Assembly (NCBI GenBank): GCA_022818135.1
Contig: JAFMSR010000015.1
Coordinates: forward strand, 36,797,917 to 36,861,916
Source of the DNA: Saxidomus purpurata
Lineage: Eukaryota > Mollusca > Bivalvia > Venerida > Veneridae
Direction of reading: 5' to 3'
Length of the DNA: 64,000 bases
Position numbers and translations under genes: made by a program. A model generated the notes under the pieces. It ran no database searches and was not told where the DNA came from. It saw nothing but the letters and a program-made list of their open reading frames with translations. This document shows positions 1 to 11,500 of the stretch, piece after piece (within the stretch, counting starts at the first letter, position 1; every line of letters begins with the position of its first letter).

Positions 1-199
1 ACACTGACCTTAAAATGTACACGTGTATACCTATCCATATGAAACGTGCAATTTGTTGCCTGCCAAGCTATAGACCTTGTTGTCTGTTTATTAAATTACA
101 TGATGTGATACATGTTTCATCCATGCATGGCATAATAATAGGTAAAAACTTAAACAGTCAATGTACCTTTGAAATATGCACAGAAACTTAGTGAACAAT

Positions 200-572
200 C
201 CGGCTTTGGCTGTGAGCCCTGTTTGTCTTTTCTGTATTTGTCTGCTGCCACTGCTTTTGGCGGGTACCTTTATGGTCTGCAAACTGTGATTTCCTTAATT
301 TTTTGTGTAGAAATATAATTGTTCTTGAAGAGAAACGGGTTAAACCAAGAAAAGCAGCTGCATCCAACCGATGCCAGTTTTATGTTGCATTGGCTTCGTT
401 GTACTTATCACTTAGTAATTTTAGAAATGTGACAAAAGCAGAACTGTCTCTGCCTTACCCATTAGATTTTAATTATGAGGTTGACAAAGATACATTTCGC
501 TTTACCCCAAAGATGATGTCACAACTTGCCGCAGCACAGGAACTATTAAGTGACCTGGCCCCGTGTTTATAA
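200..572 (+). pseudogene. Decayed fragment of an unidentified gene (copy 1; copy 2 at 38155-38760)
   Basis: An open stretch (303-572) reads ...LYLSLSNFRNVTKAELSL... then PYPLDFNYEVDKDTFRF and PKMMSQLAAAQELLSDL. The same protein can be read on the minus strand at 38155-38470, with PLDFCYVVDEDTFGF and KMMSQPAAVLELLSNL, so this is a real ancestral coding sequence and not a chance ORF. DNA similarity between the copies continues upstream of 303 (for example GGCGGGTACCTTTATGG here against GGTGGGTGCTTTATGGG there), where the reading frame is lost. I do not recognise the parent protein. It is probably a host gene fragment carried by a transposon, or a decayed transposon ORF. No good ATG start exists here. 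Confidence 0.5.
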
Positions 573-2293
573 ACGTTTGTTGAGCATAATCTCATGCATA
601 GCACCAAATAATGCTCTAGTGACACGAAGTTAGGTCAAGTTATATTTCTTTATAAAGTCAGGTTTAATATCAAGAAACATTAGCCCAGGAACAAATCACT
701 CAAAGCTTGAGCAGTTTTTAAAAGAAGTACAGACTGTGAATTTACAAAACAATGTTGACATGCGGAAATATCATTGTTTTGTTGCCTGCCAATTTTCCAA
801 CATAGTCATAGTTGGTGAGAACTTTTTGACTTAAAGGAATTTATCGAGCGAATAGAATTCAAATTTACGTACCAGGATACTTTATGCATTTGCAAATATG
901 TAATATACAAAATGAATTCGAAAGCGGACTATAGACTGAAAGTCTATTAAGCTTCAAATTGAAATTGTAATGCTTATGCACGTTTAAACTGTTTACACGC
1001 ATTTCTTCATTACGTATGTTAAAGAAAATGTGTAGATAACCTATAACGTATCCGTTCAGACTATAATAAATCCCGTAAGTACATGTTCCTTACATTTTGA
1101 TCAGGAAAACATTCAGAACATTCAATTTCTTTTTTTTCAGAGGAAACAGGCATGGATACAATTAGGATACCCTTATAAAGCAACAGTTTAATTTAAATCT
1201 TCAACTTGTATAGAATACGTTTTGAAAGAAGGGTAGTCTGAGAAAAAAATTAACACTCAAACAGTGGATATTTAGTGTCGAGACTTTGTTACGATGGAGA
1301 AAAACCTGTATACACGCTGAAACTAAATGTCAAAATAATTATGATATAAGACACTTAGAATACTTAAACACACAAATGAAATTTTTATGCTTTGTACGCG
1401 CCGATTCGACGTCAACAATGACCGTGCAAATGATGCGCTTTGTATTATTTCCCGTGTTTTAGAGTGACACGCCGAGAAACTTACTGCAGATGTTATCTGT
1501 TGTTGATTTTTTTTTTGTCTTTTTTTTTGAAAGCTTTTCCACGTTTCGCCCACAATAATGGTTTAATGCCTCAAAGATTTGTTAATATTACAAAACTGAT
1601 GTAAATGACGTCGTGGGCGACGTAGAGAAATACCTTCAAATTTAACGGTTAAAATAACGATTTTGTCTATTTCCTTGACGTTTTCGACTATCTGTCATTT
1701 TATGACGTCACACATAGCGTCACACGGTAATTTCGCTGTCGTTTTTGGAAATTTTGGAATTCAAAAAATGCGCTTGAACGTGTTTAACGTGTCTATTAAT
1801 TTATTTTGTTTTATATAGTAGTGATAATTAGCAACATTAAATAGATTCACAAACAGAATATGCGATACTTGTAAGCACTTGTATGTGACAGGATATTTTT
1901 CAAAAGTACGTAGATTGTAGAGTGTCCGAGGCGGGAACTTTCGGGAACTTTGTGTTAGACGACCAGAGTTCTGCGTGGAAGGTAATTCGTTGAACATCTT
2001 TGACAGATGACCATAAACGGAACATTTCAGTGAAGTTGAATTTTGTTTTGTGGTCTTGTGGGTTTAGAGCAGACTTTCTTTAAACGAACGACGTACGACG
2101 GACGACAAATAGTTTACCGTGAACACTAAAACTAATGGAATGATAACAGCTCTTATACATTTTGTCAACACTGCTGTTTTTGATACATGTAAATTATTTG
2201 TGATGTTAGTTTAACAGCTAACAGGTGTGTGACCTTTCTGGTTATAATCGTTCATATTTAGTAGGATATTTCGAAATCACTATTATAAAAAAG
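573..2293. other. No gene recognised
   Basis: This stretch is AT-rich with short spurious ORFs only. It has a perfect CRE-type palindrome TGACGTCA at 1703-1710 and several nearby GACGTC/CGTCAC half-sites, but no adjoining first exon could be recognised, so no promoter is called. Confidence 0.4.
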
Positions 2294-2670
2294 TTAAAGA
2301 AGCACTCCCTACATCTAGCAGATAATATTTTCGAAACAAAGAGTATGTGTTCAATGAACGTAAAATGATTAATAAATACAATTTTGAAGAAGAACATATG
2401 GCGAAAAATACCTCATTTTTACGCAATTGATCAACATAGATGCTTTCTGTAATAAATCGCATCCACCCATTAATTGTATAACAACAACTCTACATAGATT
2501 ATTAAATGGTTTGCGGTACTGCAGTATATTTTAAACCGCTGATTTTATCTATAATGACTTGGAATGCATAGCTGAAACTGTTAGGTTACGTTATAATACT
2601 TCCAAAGATTATATTGTTTATGTTTTGGAGGTTATTTAGTTTGACATCAGTTATAGGGTATGTCCCTTTA
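2294..2670 (+). mobile_element. MITE family A, copy 1 (TTAA-ended)
   Basis: The element begins TTAAAGAAGCACTCCCTACA and ends GGGTATGTCCCTTTA, so the ends are imperfect inverted repeats of the form TTAAAGGGRCA. Related copies lie at 36281-36395 plus 41457-41719 (split by an insertion) and at 63035-63986 (also split). Shared internal landmarks are TTCTGTAATAAATCGCATCC and CGGTACTGCAGTATATTTTA. There is no coding capacity. Ends at TTAA suggest mobilisation by a TTAA-targeting (piggyBac-like) transposase, which is an inference from the ends alone. Confidence 0.7.
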
Positions 2671-3276
2671 GTTTAGGATAGTGTGACAGTTACGTAACAA
2701 ATATATCTGTACATAAAGTAGATCGTGGATGCAAAAAACGATCCTTACATCCTTACATTTTCGAATTTATTTACTCGATTATATTTGACTCTTTTGTTCA
2801 TTGAATATTTGCAACGTATAAACTGACTGTTTTGTTGATTGGTCTACTTCAGTCCCGTAAGAACGCTAGCGCTATTGAACATAAATTCAAATGCTTCGGT
2901 ATTGTTGGTTTTGTACTGTTTATTAGGGTACATTCGGCCATCGTCACTGCCTCCCTTATTACATGACAGTGTGGGTCTTTTGTAACGAAACAAAAGTCAG
3001 GAGTGTAACTGATGTTACAGCGCCTCTAAAATAGATTGTTCGCTGTTCACCAGGTCAGTTATTGGCGTCAGTTTGCATTCATTTTTTCGTTAATTCAAAA
3101 AAACAAAAATACTATCAATACTTCCACATGCTGTCCACGTGTATTCTTTGTTGCCATGTCGCCAACACTGGCTGCATAAGCCACCTATGATAATAGTTGA
3201 TGTCTTTAACAAGGATAGATTACTAAAATAATTAGTGGTCGTTTGAAACAGAATGGAAACACTGGTAGCCTTTAAC
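2671..3276. other. No gene recognised
   Basis: AT-rich non-coding sequence. No repeat or coding signal was recognised. Confidence 0.4.
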
Positions 3277-3955
3277 CTTGATCACAGATGCTTGGGGTAT
3301 GGACTCGCCACCCAATCTATACTTGTCCCATGTTGTACGGAACGTATATAAATACAAGATTTGAAACAACTGAAAACTCCAATCGCATATTTAAGGCATT
3401 CGTGTAAATAAGGAATAACTAACCGGTTTTTCCGATGCAAAACAATATTCTGAATAAAATCGTACTCCAAATTGCATCGAATACGGTTGAATTTAGAGAA
3501 TTTCGAGGAAAAACACTTCTGTCACTTGCGTACAAATCAGATTTAGTATATACATGAAGTTATAAATATAGGTTCCCCGCATCGCAGTATATGAAATAGC
3601 GTGCGCGGGGTACCATTACGTTTACAGCGGGGATTTCGTCTTGTGGGAATGCTATATATAGCGGTAAATTTTAAAGCAGATTTATGACTGGCCTAAAGTT
3701 TTCGAATCGTTACTATTTTTAGAAACAGTAAAGGTGAGATGTGATAGAGGAAATCGATTTGTTTCAAATCTTGTATTTATATACATTGTCACCATACACA
3801 TGTGATCAGTTGGTAAGTAGAATAAAGACTTGCATTTGTAATTGGTTAGCTAACACGCAGTTGTAGGATGTATATAAGGTACTGCAGTGAGCAGGGGCGA
3901 GGGTCAGGCCTAAGGGGATGAGGTCCAGACCCCAAGCATCTGTGACCTTGATGGA
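3277..3955. repeat. Foldback (inverted-repeat) element
   Basis: Two sets of nested arms pair with each other. ATCACAGATGCTTGGGGT at about 3280 matches the reverse complement of CCCCAAGCATCTGTGA at about 3935. GTATATAAATACAAGATTTG at about 3344 is a perfect inverted match of the stretch at about 3760-3785. The nested symmetry indicates one large foldback unit with diverged middle parts. Outer limits are uncertain. Confidence 0.55.
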
Positions 3956-4632
3956 CTTTGCCTTCGTAAAGTGAGTATCTTTAATAACAGAGTTTGTGTT
4001 TCTCATGCATGATATGTTCTTATTCTGTGCAGTCACTGACGAATCATTTTTGGGTCGATTGCATGAATTGAAAACAACGTTTTGCTTTCGTTTCTACAGA
4101 TTCATTGTGTAACCAATCTATTTCCTCTTTTGTCTCATGGCTCTTTATCGACGGACCTCTAGTGATTTGGGACGTACTATGTCGAGGTCAGTGTCTGACT
4201 TACTTCTACCTAAAGGTTATGCCACACCTTACGTCTCTTCAGAAAACTGTTATATTTGGCATATGCAATCTATGATTCATCTACTTTAAATTATTAAAGT
4301 TTCATTGGTTTATGTAACGACTACAACTAAGCACATTTTGCATGATTATGTAAAATAATTTATATGTGTTGGCAAAAGGCAGTATAATGTAACAATTTTG
4401 ACGTAAATACGTCGTATTGTGTCAGCGAACTCTGAACACATTAAATTTTTACTATTTTACTCGGAACTTTGTCTGGTGACCTCACCGAAAAAATACTACT
4501 ACTATATAGTAAGCGATTCAAATTATCAAATAAAATTGATAAGTCATCAAAGTAGCTTTTTGTTGCATAAGGTTGTCAAAAATAAAATATTACTTCACAA
4601 TTTCATTTATGACGGCGATGACTTGAAACAAG
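3956..4632. other. No gene recognised
   Basis: AT-rich non-coding sequence leading into the 38-bp tandem array. The open reading frame that runs into the array from 4419 begins without a convincing start and looks accidental. Confidence 0.4.
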
Positions 4633-6303
4633 GAGTGGCAGTATCCATTCTGACTGTGGTGCGGGAGAGGAGTGCCAGTATCCGTTATGAATTTGTTACT
4701 GGAGAGGAGTGTCAGTATCCGTTATGAATTTGTTACTGGAGAGAAATGTCAGTATCCGTTATGAATTTGTTTCTGGAGTGGTGTGCCCGCTGGAGTGCAA
4801 GTATCCGTTAAGTTGAAATGCAAGTATCCGTTATGACTGCGATGCTGGAGAGGAGTGTTAATATCCGTTATGTTGGAATGCAATTATCGGTTATGACTGT
4901 GTTGCTAGAGAGGAGTGCAAGTATTCGTTATGTCTGCGGTGTTGGAGAGGAGTGCCAGTATCCGTTATGAATGTGTTGCTGGAGAGCATTGCAAGTATAT
5001 GTTAAGTTGGAATGCAAGTATCCGTTATGACTGCGATGCTGGAGAGGAGTGCCAGTATCCGTTAGGACTGCGATGCTGGAGAGGAGTGTTAGTATCCGTT
5101 ATGTTGGAATGCAAGTATCCGTTATGACTGTGGTGCTTGAGAGGAGTGCCAGTAACTATTATGAATGCGGTACTCGAGAGGAGTGCAAGTATCCGTTATG
5201 TCTGCGGTGTTGGAGAGGAGTGCCAGTATCCGTTTTGAATGTGTTGCTGGAGAGGAATTTAAGTATCTGTTAAGTTGAAATGCGAGTATCCGTTATGAAT
5301 GCGGTGCTGGAGAGGAGTGCCAGTATCCGTTAAGACTGTGGTGCTGAAGAAGAGTGCAAGTATCCATTAAGTTGAAATGCAAGAATCCGGAATGTTGGGT
5401 GTAAGTATCTGTTAAGACGGTGGTGCTGGAGATAAGTGCCAGTATCCGTTATGACTGTGTTGCTAAAGAGGAGTGCAAGTATCTTTTATGTAGGAATGCA
5501 ATTATCGGTTATGACTGCGGTGCTTGAGAGGAGTACAAGTTTTTGTTAAGTTGAAATGCAAGTATCCGTTATGACTGCGGTGCTGGAGAGGAGTGCCAGT
5601 ATCCGTTAAAACTGTGTTGCTGGAGAGGAGTGTAAGTATCCGTTATGTTTGATGCAAGTATCCGTTGTGAATGTGGTGCTGAAGAGGAGTGCAAGTTTCT
5701 GTTCTGTTGGAATGCAATTATCGGTTATGAATGCGGTGCTTGAGAGGAGTGCTAGAATCAGCTATGAATGTGTTGCTGGAGAGGAGTGCAAGTATCCGTT
5801 ATCACTTTGTTGCTGAAGAGGAGTGCAAGTATCTGTTATGTTTGAATGCAATTATCGGTTAATGCTTCAGTGCTTGAGAGGAATGCTAGTATCCCTTAAA
5901 ACTTTGTTGCTGGAGAGGAGTGTAAGTATCCGTTTTGTTGGATGCAAGTATCCGTTATTACTGTGTTTGCTGGAGAAGAGTGCAAGTATCCGTTATGAAT
6001 GTGTTGCTGGAGAGGAGTGCAAGTATCCGTTATGACTTTGATGCTGAAGAGGAGTTCAAGTATCTGTTATGTTGCAATGCAATTATCGGTTATGACTGCG
6101 GTGCTGGAGAGGAGTGCCAGTATCCGTTATGACTGTGTTCCTGGAGAGGAGTGTAAGTGTTCCTAATGTTGAAATGCAAGTATCCGTTATGACTGTGGCC
6201 TTGGAGAGGAGTGCTAGTATTTATTCTTCTGGAATGCAAGAATCCGTTGCAAGTATCCGTTATGACTGTGGTGCTAGAGAAAATCGCAAGTATCCGTTAT
6301 ACC
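4633..6303 (+). repeat. Minisatellite, ~38-bp unit, about 43 degenerate copies
   Basis: A typical unit is GCTGGAGAGGAGTGCAAGTA followed by TCCGTTATGACTGCGGT. A shorter variant (GTTGGAATGCAAGTATCCG) is interspersed with it. Spacing between successive GAGAGGAGTG cores is 37-38 bp. Because 38 is not a multiple of 3, several frames give short look-alike peptides (..ECQYPL.., ..RSASIRYE..). These are by-products of the repeat and not evidence of a gene. Confidence 0.9.
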
Positions 6304-7274
6304 ACCGACCACTATCAATAGACGATTCAAGGATTATCAAAAGTTAGGCAACAAAAACTTACAGACTACTGTTTTAACACCTATGTCACTTATTTTCAAT
6401 ACACGTCCTTTTATTTTTGAAACAAATGTATGACTTCAGAATAGGGTATTGTGCTTGTTTATATGGAATTTCTTTGAAGGCATAGCCTAGTTGCACAATC
6501 AAAATAACGACATTGACGTTACGTTATAACACACAAAAAACGTGAAATTTACATTCATATTATTGACAAATCTACTCCGATGACCTATCGATTTTATTTA
6601 ATTATTTGAATCATTAAGTATATGGTTGCGAAATATAAAAACAAAATCAGATGGTGTCACTAGGCACAATTCTGGATAGAATGGGTAATTAAGTCCAAAA
6701 GTAGCTAAATTCAACGTTTTTTATTTCGTCAATAGCGGCACATTTTACAGCGTATTGACAACACATATACTTTTTTATTTTATGAACTAGCACTAAATAG
6801 TTAGAAAGTCTCGTGCGCGTCTTCCTTTCAAATAGCACAACGTTAAACTTGATACAGCACATATTATATAGGCCAAATATGACCGTTTCATAGAAGGTCG
6901 AAAAATTCAGACGTAAGGTGTGGAGTTACCTTTAAGGACCTAAATGATCCCATCCCTATGTAATTGTAAAAAAGACTGTCGAAATGCACAGTTTGTTTGT
7001 GATCGCCAAACTGGCCTGGAACTTTTTAATTTAGCTGTCTGCATGCTAGTGGCCTACAACGCCCTTTGAATGTTGGCAACATTGGGCCAAACTTTTCTGA
7101 GTCCGTAGCAGTTCTGACTGACGCCGAAAAATGCTTAGAAACTGTCCATCGACCTTCTCCGTTGAGAAGCTATGATATTTTTCCTTTCCTTCAATTATGT
7201 ACGTGTAATGGGTGTCTAACTCAACAACAAACGTATACAATCTGCTGTATCCACAGATTTACAATAAGGTTTTT
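6304..7274. other. No gene recognised
   Basis: AT-rich spacer between the minisatellite and a retroelement 3' end. No coding or structural signal was recognised. Confidence 0.4.
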
Positions 7275-7945
7275 AAAGTTGGACGCTATGCTTCCCTCTT
7301 TGATTGTGTCTGACGGAAGAGGGGGAGGACTCTGTGATGGGCAGTTTTTAAATCCCACTGGGACGAAACTGTTTTGATTTCTGTCCTCTGGCCTGTTTCG
7401 TCGGGCCCTTAAGGGTGTTTCTCTTGGTGCTCTGCCTTCTGCAAAGGCATTGAGTACATACGTTTTTTGGTTCTCAAGGTTTGCTTTTTATATATTTATA
7501 CACGAGCATTTTTGTGTTTTACATACCATGCCTTTTGTTTCCATTGCGTGTGTTAGAGATTCACCTAGCAGGGATTACTTTTATTTACACTGTCCTGTGA
7601 CTTTGGAATATGGTGGGGGTAAGAGTGAGGTTGGGTGCGCACCATAAACCGGTTTAAGCTCCCCAGTGGTGTTTTTGCCACTGACCGTTCCAAGGCGGTG
7701 CCCCACTGTGTTCCTTTAATTGTTCGTTTTGTCCTCGTGTGTTTGCTTTGTATGCTAGTGTGTGTTGGTAGTGTATATGTGTGTGTGTACATGATTGTGT
7801 GTGTGTGTCGTGTGTGTGTGCGTGTGTGTGTGTGTGTGTTGGTGGTGTGCACTTCTGGGTGCTGTGGGGTTCGTTTTGGGGAGGCTGCGTTTTTGGTACG
7901 TGGCATTCCCTGTTTGATATTATTTTTGTTTTTTTGTTTCATCTA
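7275..7945 (+). mobile_element. 3' end of a retroelement (same family as 24350-24877)
   Basis: The stretch TATGCTTCCCTCTTTGATTG and the following GTCTGACGGA at 7288-7318 repeats 24847-24877 almost exactly, where it is the last readable part of a reverse-transcriptase-type ORF before the assembly gap. Here the ORF ends shortly after and runs into about 600 bp of non-coding 3' region. That region contains GCACCATAAACCGGTTTAAG and a TG-rich microsatellite (about 7757-7840) near its end. The piece is a 5'-truncated insertion, as is usual for target-primed retroelements. The exact clade was not determined. Confidence 0.6.
7757..7840. repeat. (TG)n microsatellite
   Basis: Interrupted TG dinucleotide run with CGTGTG variants. 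It lies within the retroelement 3' region. Confidence 0.85.
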
Positions 7946-8226
7946 AAACACTCATTTCCATGTCAAATACTGTATATGAATATTTCATTTTATTTGTTAC
8001 CAGTGGCAACTTTAATTTTACATATCAATACGCTCGTATAATTTGTAATCAAGCTTCTGCAGTACTAGCAGTAGCAAAGCAAAGGTTGTAGAGTTGTGGT
8101 CTGTAAAGAGATATAGGCAATAGTTGTTGTTGGAAATTGCACAATTAAAAACATATTTCGTAGACTAACCAATTTGCAAAATATGTGTTTCATTTAAAAA
8201 TTAAATTGTTTCTAATTGGACAGAAG

Positions 8227-8547
8227 ATGTCAGGAATTATTATTTTTCTGGCAATATTTGCTGCACCGGTAGTGTTTGTGTATACGCAGTACAACATTCG
8301 CTCATTCGAAATTAAGGAGGAATATTTGAACAAAAGATTGGTTGGACATTGTCTGTACGAAATACAGGTGTCTTTTCTCCAACCATGTATAACTGAGTGC
8401 ATTCATCTTGGTGCCTGTGAGTCTATTAATTTCAGCCGACGTAATCAGACATGCGAGTTAAATGATGAAGGCAGCGAAACGGCTTCACCGTCTGAATTTG
8501 TTGAAGAAAAGGGCACAGTTTTTTCTGACGTTACAAACTTTCATCAG
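8227..8547 (+). CDS. Exon 1: signal peptide and PAN/apple-like domain
   Basis: The first ATG in frame is 8227; upstream in-frame codons start only at a GTG. The exon has 107 codons and ends in frame at CATCAG|GTAGGC. A hydrophobic leader is followed by Cys residues in GHCLYE, QPCITECIHLGACES and QTCELN, the spacing of PAN-type modules. Confidence 0.75.
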
Positions 8548-11500
8548 GTAGGCTCTACATTTCTTCAAATTCGTGAATAGAACATTAAAATGTCACTTGA
8601 TTTTAATAAAAAATGTTCCTGATCATTTGGTTTAAACAGTATATATTCATTGAAAGCATATACAATGTTTCTGTTACATAACAACAAGGATAGAGTAGAA
8701 AGCTCCAAGCTTATTTAAAACCTCTCTCTTCAACAATGGAATACGACTCATTTGTAACAGCAGATTATACATTGTATATAATAATAGACGTGTGCTTGCA
8801 CTTTATTTATGAGAACCATTTTTTCAAAATAAATCACATACATGTATGTTATGTAATAGGGTAAACGAAAAATAGTCACATTATACTAGTATACATTTAT
8901 AGTAATTGCAGTTTATTAGACTTACTGAATAATATCTATGTGTGGAGTAGGTTTAAGTTAGGTAGGACAGACGCATTTGAAGGAGTAATTAGATATGTAT
9001 GCATATGTGGTTGTAGATTAATGAAAGGTGTGTATTTAGACGTAGTTCAAATACGAAAGGTACATAATAAATTGAAGATAAAGATCGGTGGTCACAAAGG
9101 TCTACTGGAATCTGGGGCGGCCTTTTTATCAGATCACATAGAGGCTTTTCGTGTAGTGAACACAAGTATAGTTTGAAATAAGTAATTATAATAAGTGTTA
9201 TAGCACCCATTAAACTGAAGAGTATTTTAGGTAGTAGTTTAAAAAAAATGCCTGTATCACATCTCTTGAATATCTAGGAAGATTGGAGTATTCATCTCCT
9301 CTGTAATGTTTCTATTTGCATACAGTATAATTGATAATGTCCTGGTCACTTGAAACAGTAGTTCCTCTTTGTGTTCTAATTTAAAGGTTGTCACATATAA
9401 TAAACATGTTATGTATGTGTAAGTGTTATAGGCGAAACATTGATGCGGTTATGCGACCTTCCTTTTACAATCCTAGCATTCGTGTTCATTCGTTCTGTTC
9501 TAGAAATTATACAGAAAACATGATTTTACTTGAACGAAGAGTATCGTGGTAAGGTTTCTGTTGTCTAATTAATGCACAAATAATTATTAAATTTTCAGAT
9601 CAGGCCGGTGTATGCTCAGGTCACAACTGTACGGACCAGCAGCGCTGTTTTCCCATGGGTAATCACTATGACTGTAAGACAATAGGTGAGTCGCGTTTTT
9701 TGGATGTTATCTCAATTTCATTGAAATTGGTAGATATTTTCTGATTTTAGGTTTTATCCAAAACTTATTTATATTACTACCAAATGGACATCAATCGTGT
9801 AGAAATTCTTAGGGCACAGATATGGTTTATCAAAGGAACAAAGTATACATAAAAAATATAATATATAAATATCTAATACCTCTCATATGTAGAAAACTTC
9901 TGTTATCTATATTTGAGTACTTTAATGCCAAAATCTGTTTAGTGACATATTGATATTAACAAAGATATGTATATTAAATAATTAAAAAAGCCTGAATATT
10001 TTGTAGTTTGCTCATATATTCTTAAGATACAAAGTCATGTATCATAATTCAGTTATGGTGTCGAATTCTTTACTAATCGTTTTCTAAAGAGAAATAATGT
10101 TGATATACGAAATCCAAACCTACTAAATTATGTGACAATTCATACGTCCGAGCTTCGTGCACACTTAGAGCGGGTTCGTCTAATTCCGGATATCGTATAA
10201 GTCCAAAAACTTACATGTACATGTACATCCAATCGCGCACCGTTTTTTTCAAAGCCACACAATATCGCCGTTAAATATACGTGGACGTACAGTACGTTTG
10301 TACTTTTCCGGTTTCCGGAAGTTAAAAGCTCGCGAGTTTTTCAAAACTCTTGGAGAAATTGTTTTGTTTGCAAGTAAGAAATGTTTGCAGGTTTCTTACG
10401 TAATACGCTTGGATACAGGGTTGTGTATATTTCTCGTTTTCATGTCTTGTATAGGTTATCTGAACCAACATAAATGCATTTTGACCGCAGGATTGAAATT
10501 ACCGCGTGCAATGTGTATTAATGATGTCATGCTTTGTTTACCTCTTTGACCGAGGTATCCGGAAGAGACGAAGAAAATTGTAGTGTCGGATCTTCCGGAT
10601 ATCGATATGTTTTACAACTCACTCTGTCTTTTGGTTTACATTAAGAGGTTGTGAACATTTTAAATGATATTGCTTTTGCATGATAACATTATTAGGTTCT
10701 TATACCGTTGTCCTTATTTCAGTATCAGTCGCCAGTTGCAATATGACAAAGTGTCAATCCCTAGAAAGTAGTCAAAAGCAAATCAACGGGCTACATCTAA
10801 ATTTTAAGGAAACATGTTAGGCATGTAACACTCTCGCTAGCATTTCTTTTGCGCTAACAGGCCTGCATTTGAATTACTGTATGAGTGTACATATGAACGA
10901 AACCAATTCGAATTCGTATGTCCACTGTGTAGGTAAATACAATCACCATCGTACGTTTACGTGATGATACTCTAGTTCGATATTATAGTTTAAATGATAG
11001 TTAACTTGTTTAATTATCATGTATACAGGTATTAGTCACAGTCACATGAAGATTAGACTCTCAATGATCGGCTCCTGCTATCCGTATCTACTATACTATA
11101 ATGTCATTAATCAAGTGATTTCATATCGGCCTTTTTATTTGTCCGAGGGTGGTCGTATTGGCCCAAGGCCGAAGGCCGAGGGCCAATACGACTGCCCGAG
11201 GACAAATAACAAGGCCAATATGAAATCACTTGATTAATGATAATTTTATTATTCAACTTTACAATATTGGCTAAAAAACAAGAATATGAATGTTCTTGTA
11301 ACAATAACAATTGTATTTGTATTTAATGTAGTAAAATAAGATATCAGCAGGAGTCTAAAACAAAATGGCGTCGTTTAAAATTCTAACAGAAGAGACTTCT
11401 CAGTATTGGCCCTCTCTTTTAAATCAATCAGAATGCTTGAATTCCATATTGGCCTTGTTTTCTCGTATAGGCCCTGCTTTTCTCATATTGGTTCAGTTAT

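Noticed and set aside
5049..6347. Several overlapping ORFs with repeated ECKYPL/RSASIRYE peptides
   Set aside because: They are produced by the 38-bp minisatellite, recur in different frames and have no start context.
7565..7942. His/Thr-rich minus-strand ORF of 125 codons
   Set aside because: It is the translation of the TG microsatellite and retroelement 3' region on the opposite strand.
8185..8226. Upstream extension of the PAN exon ORF to 8185
   Set aside because: It begins at a GTG, not an ATG. The ATG at 8227 is followed directly by a good signal peptide.
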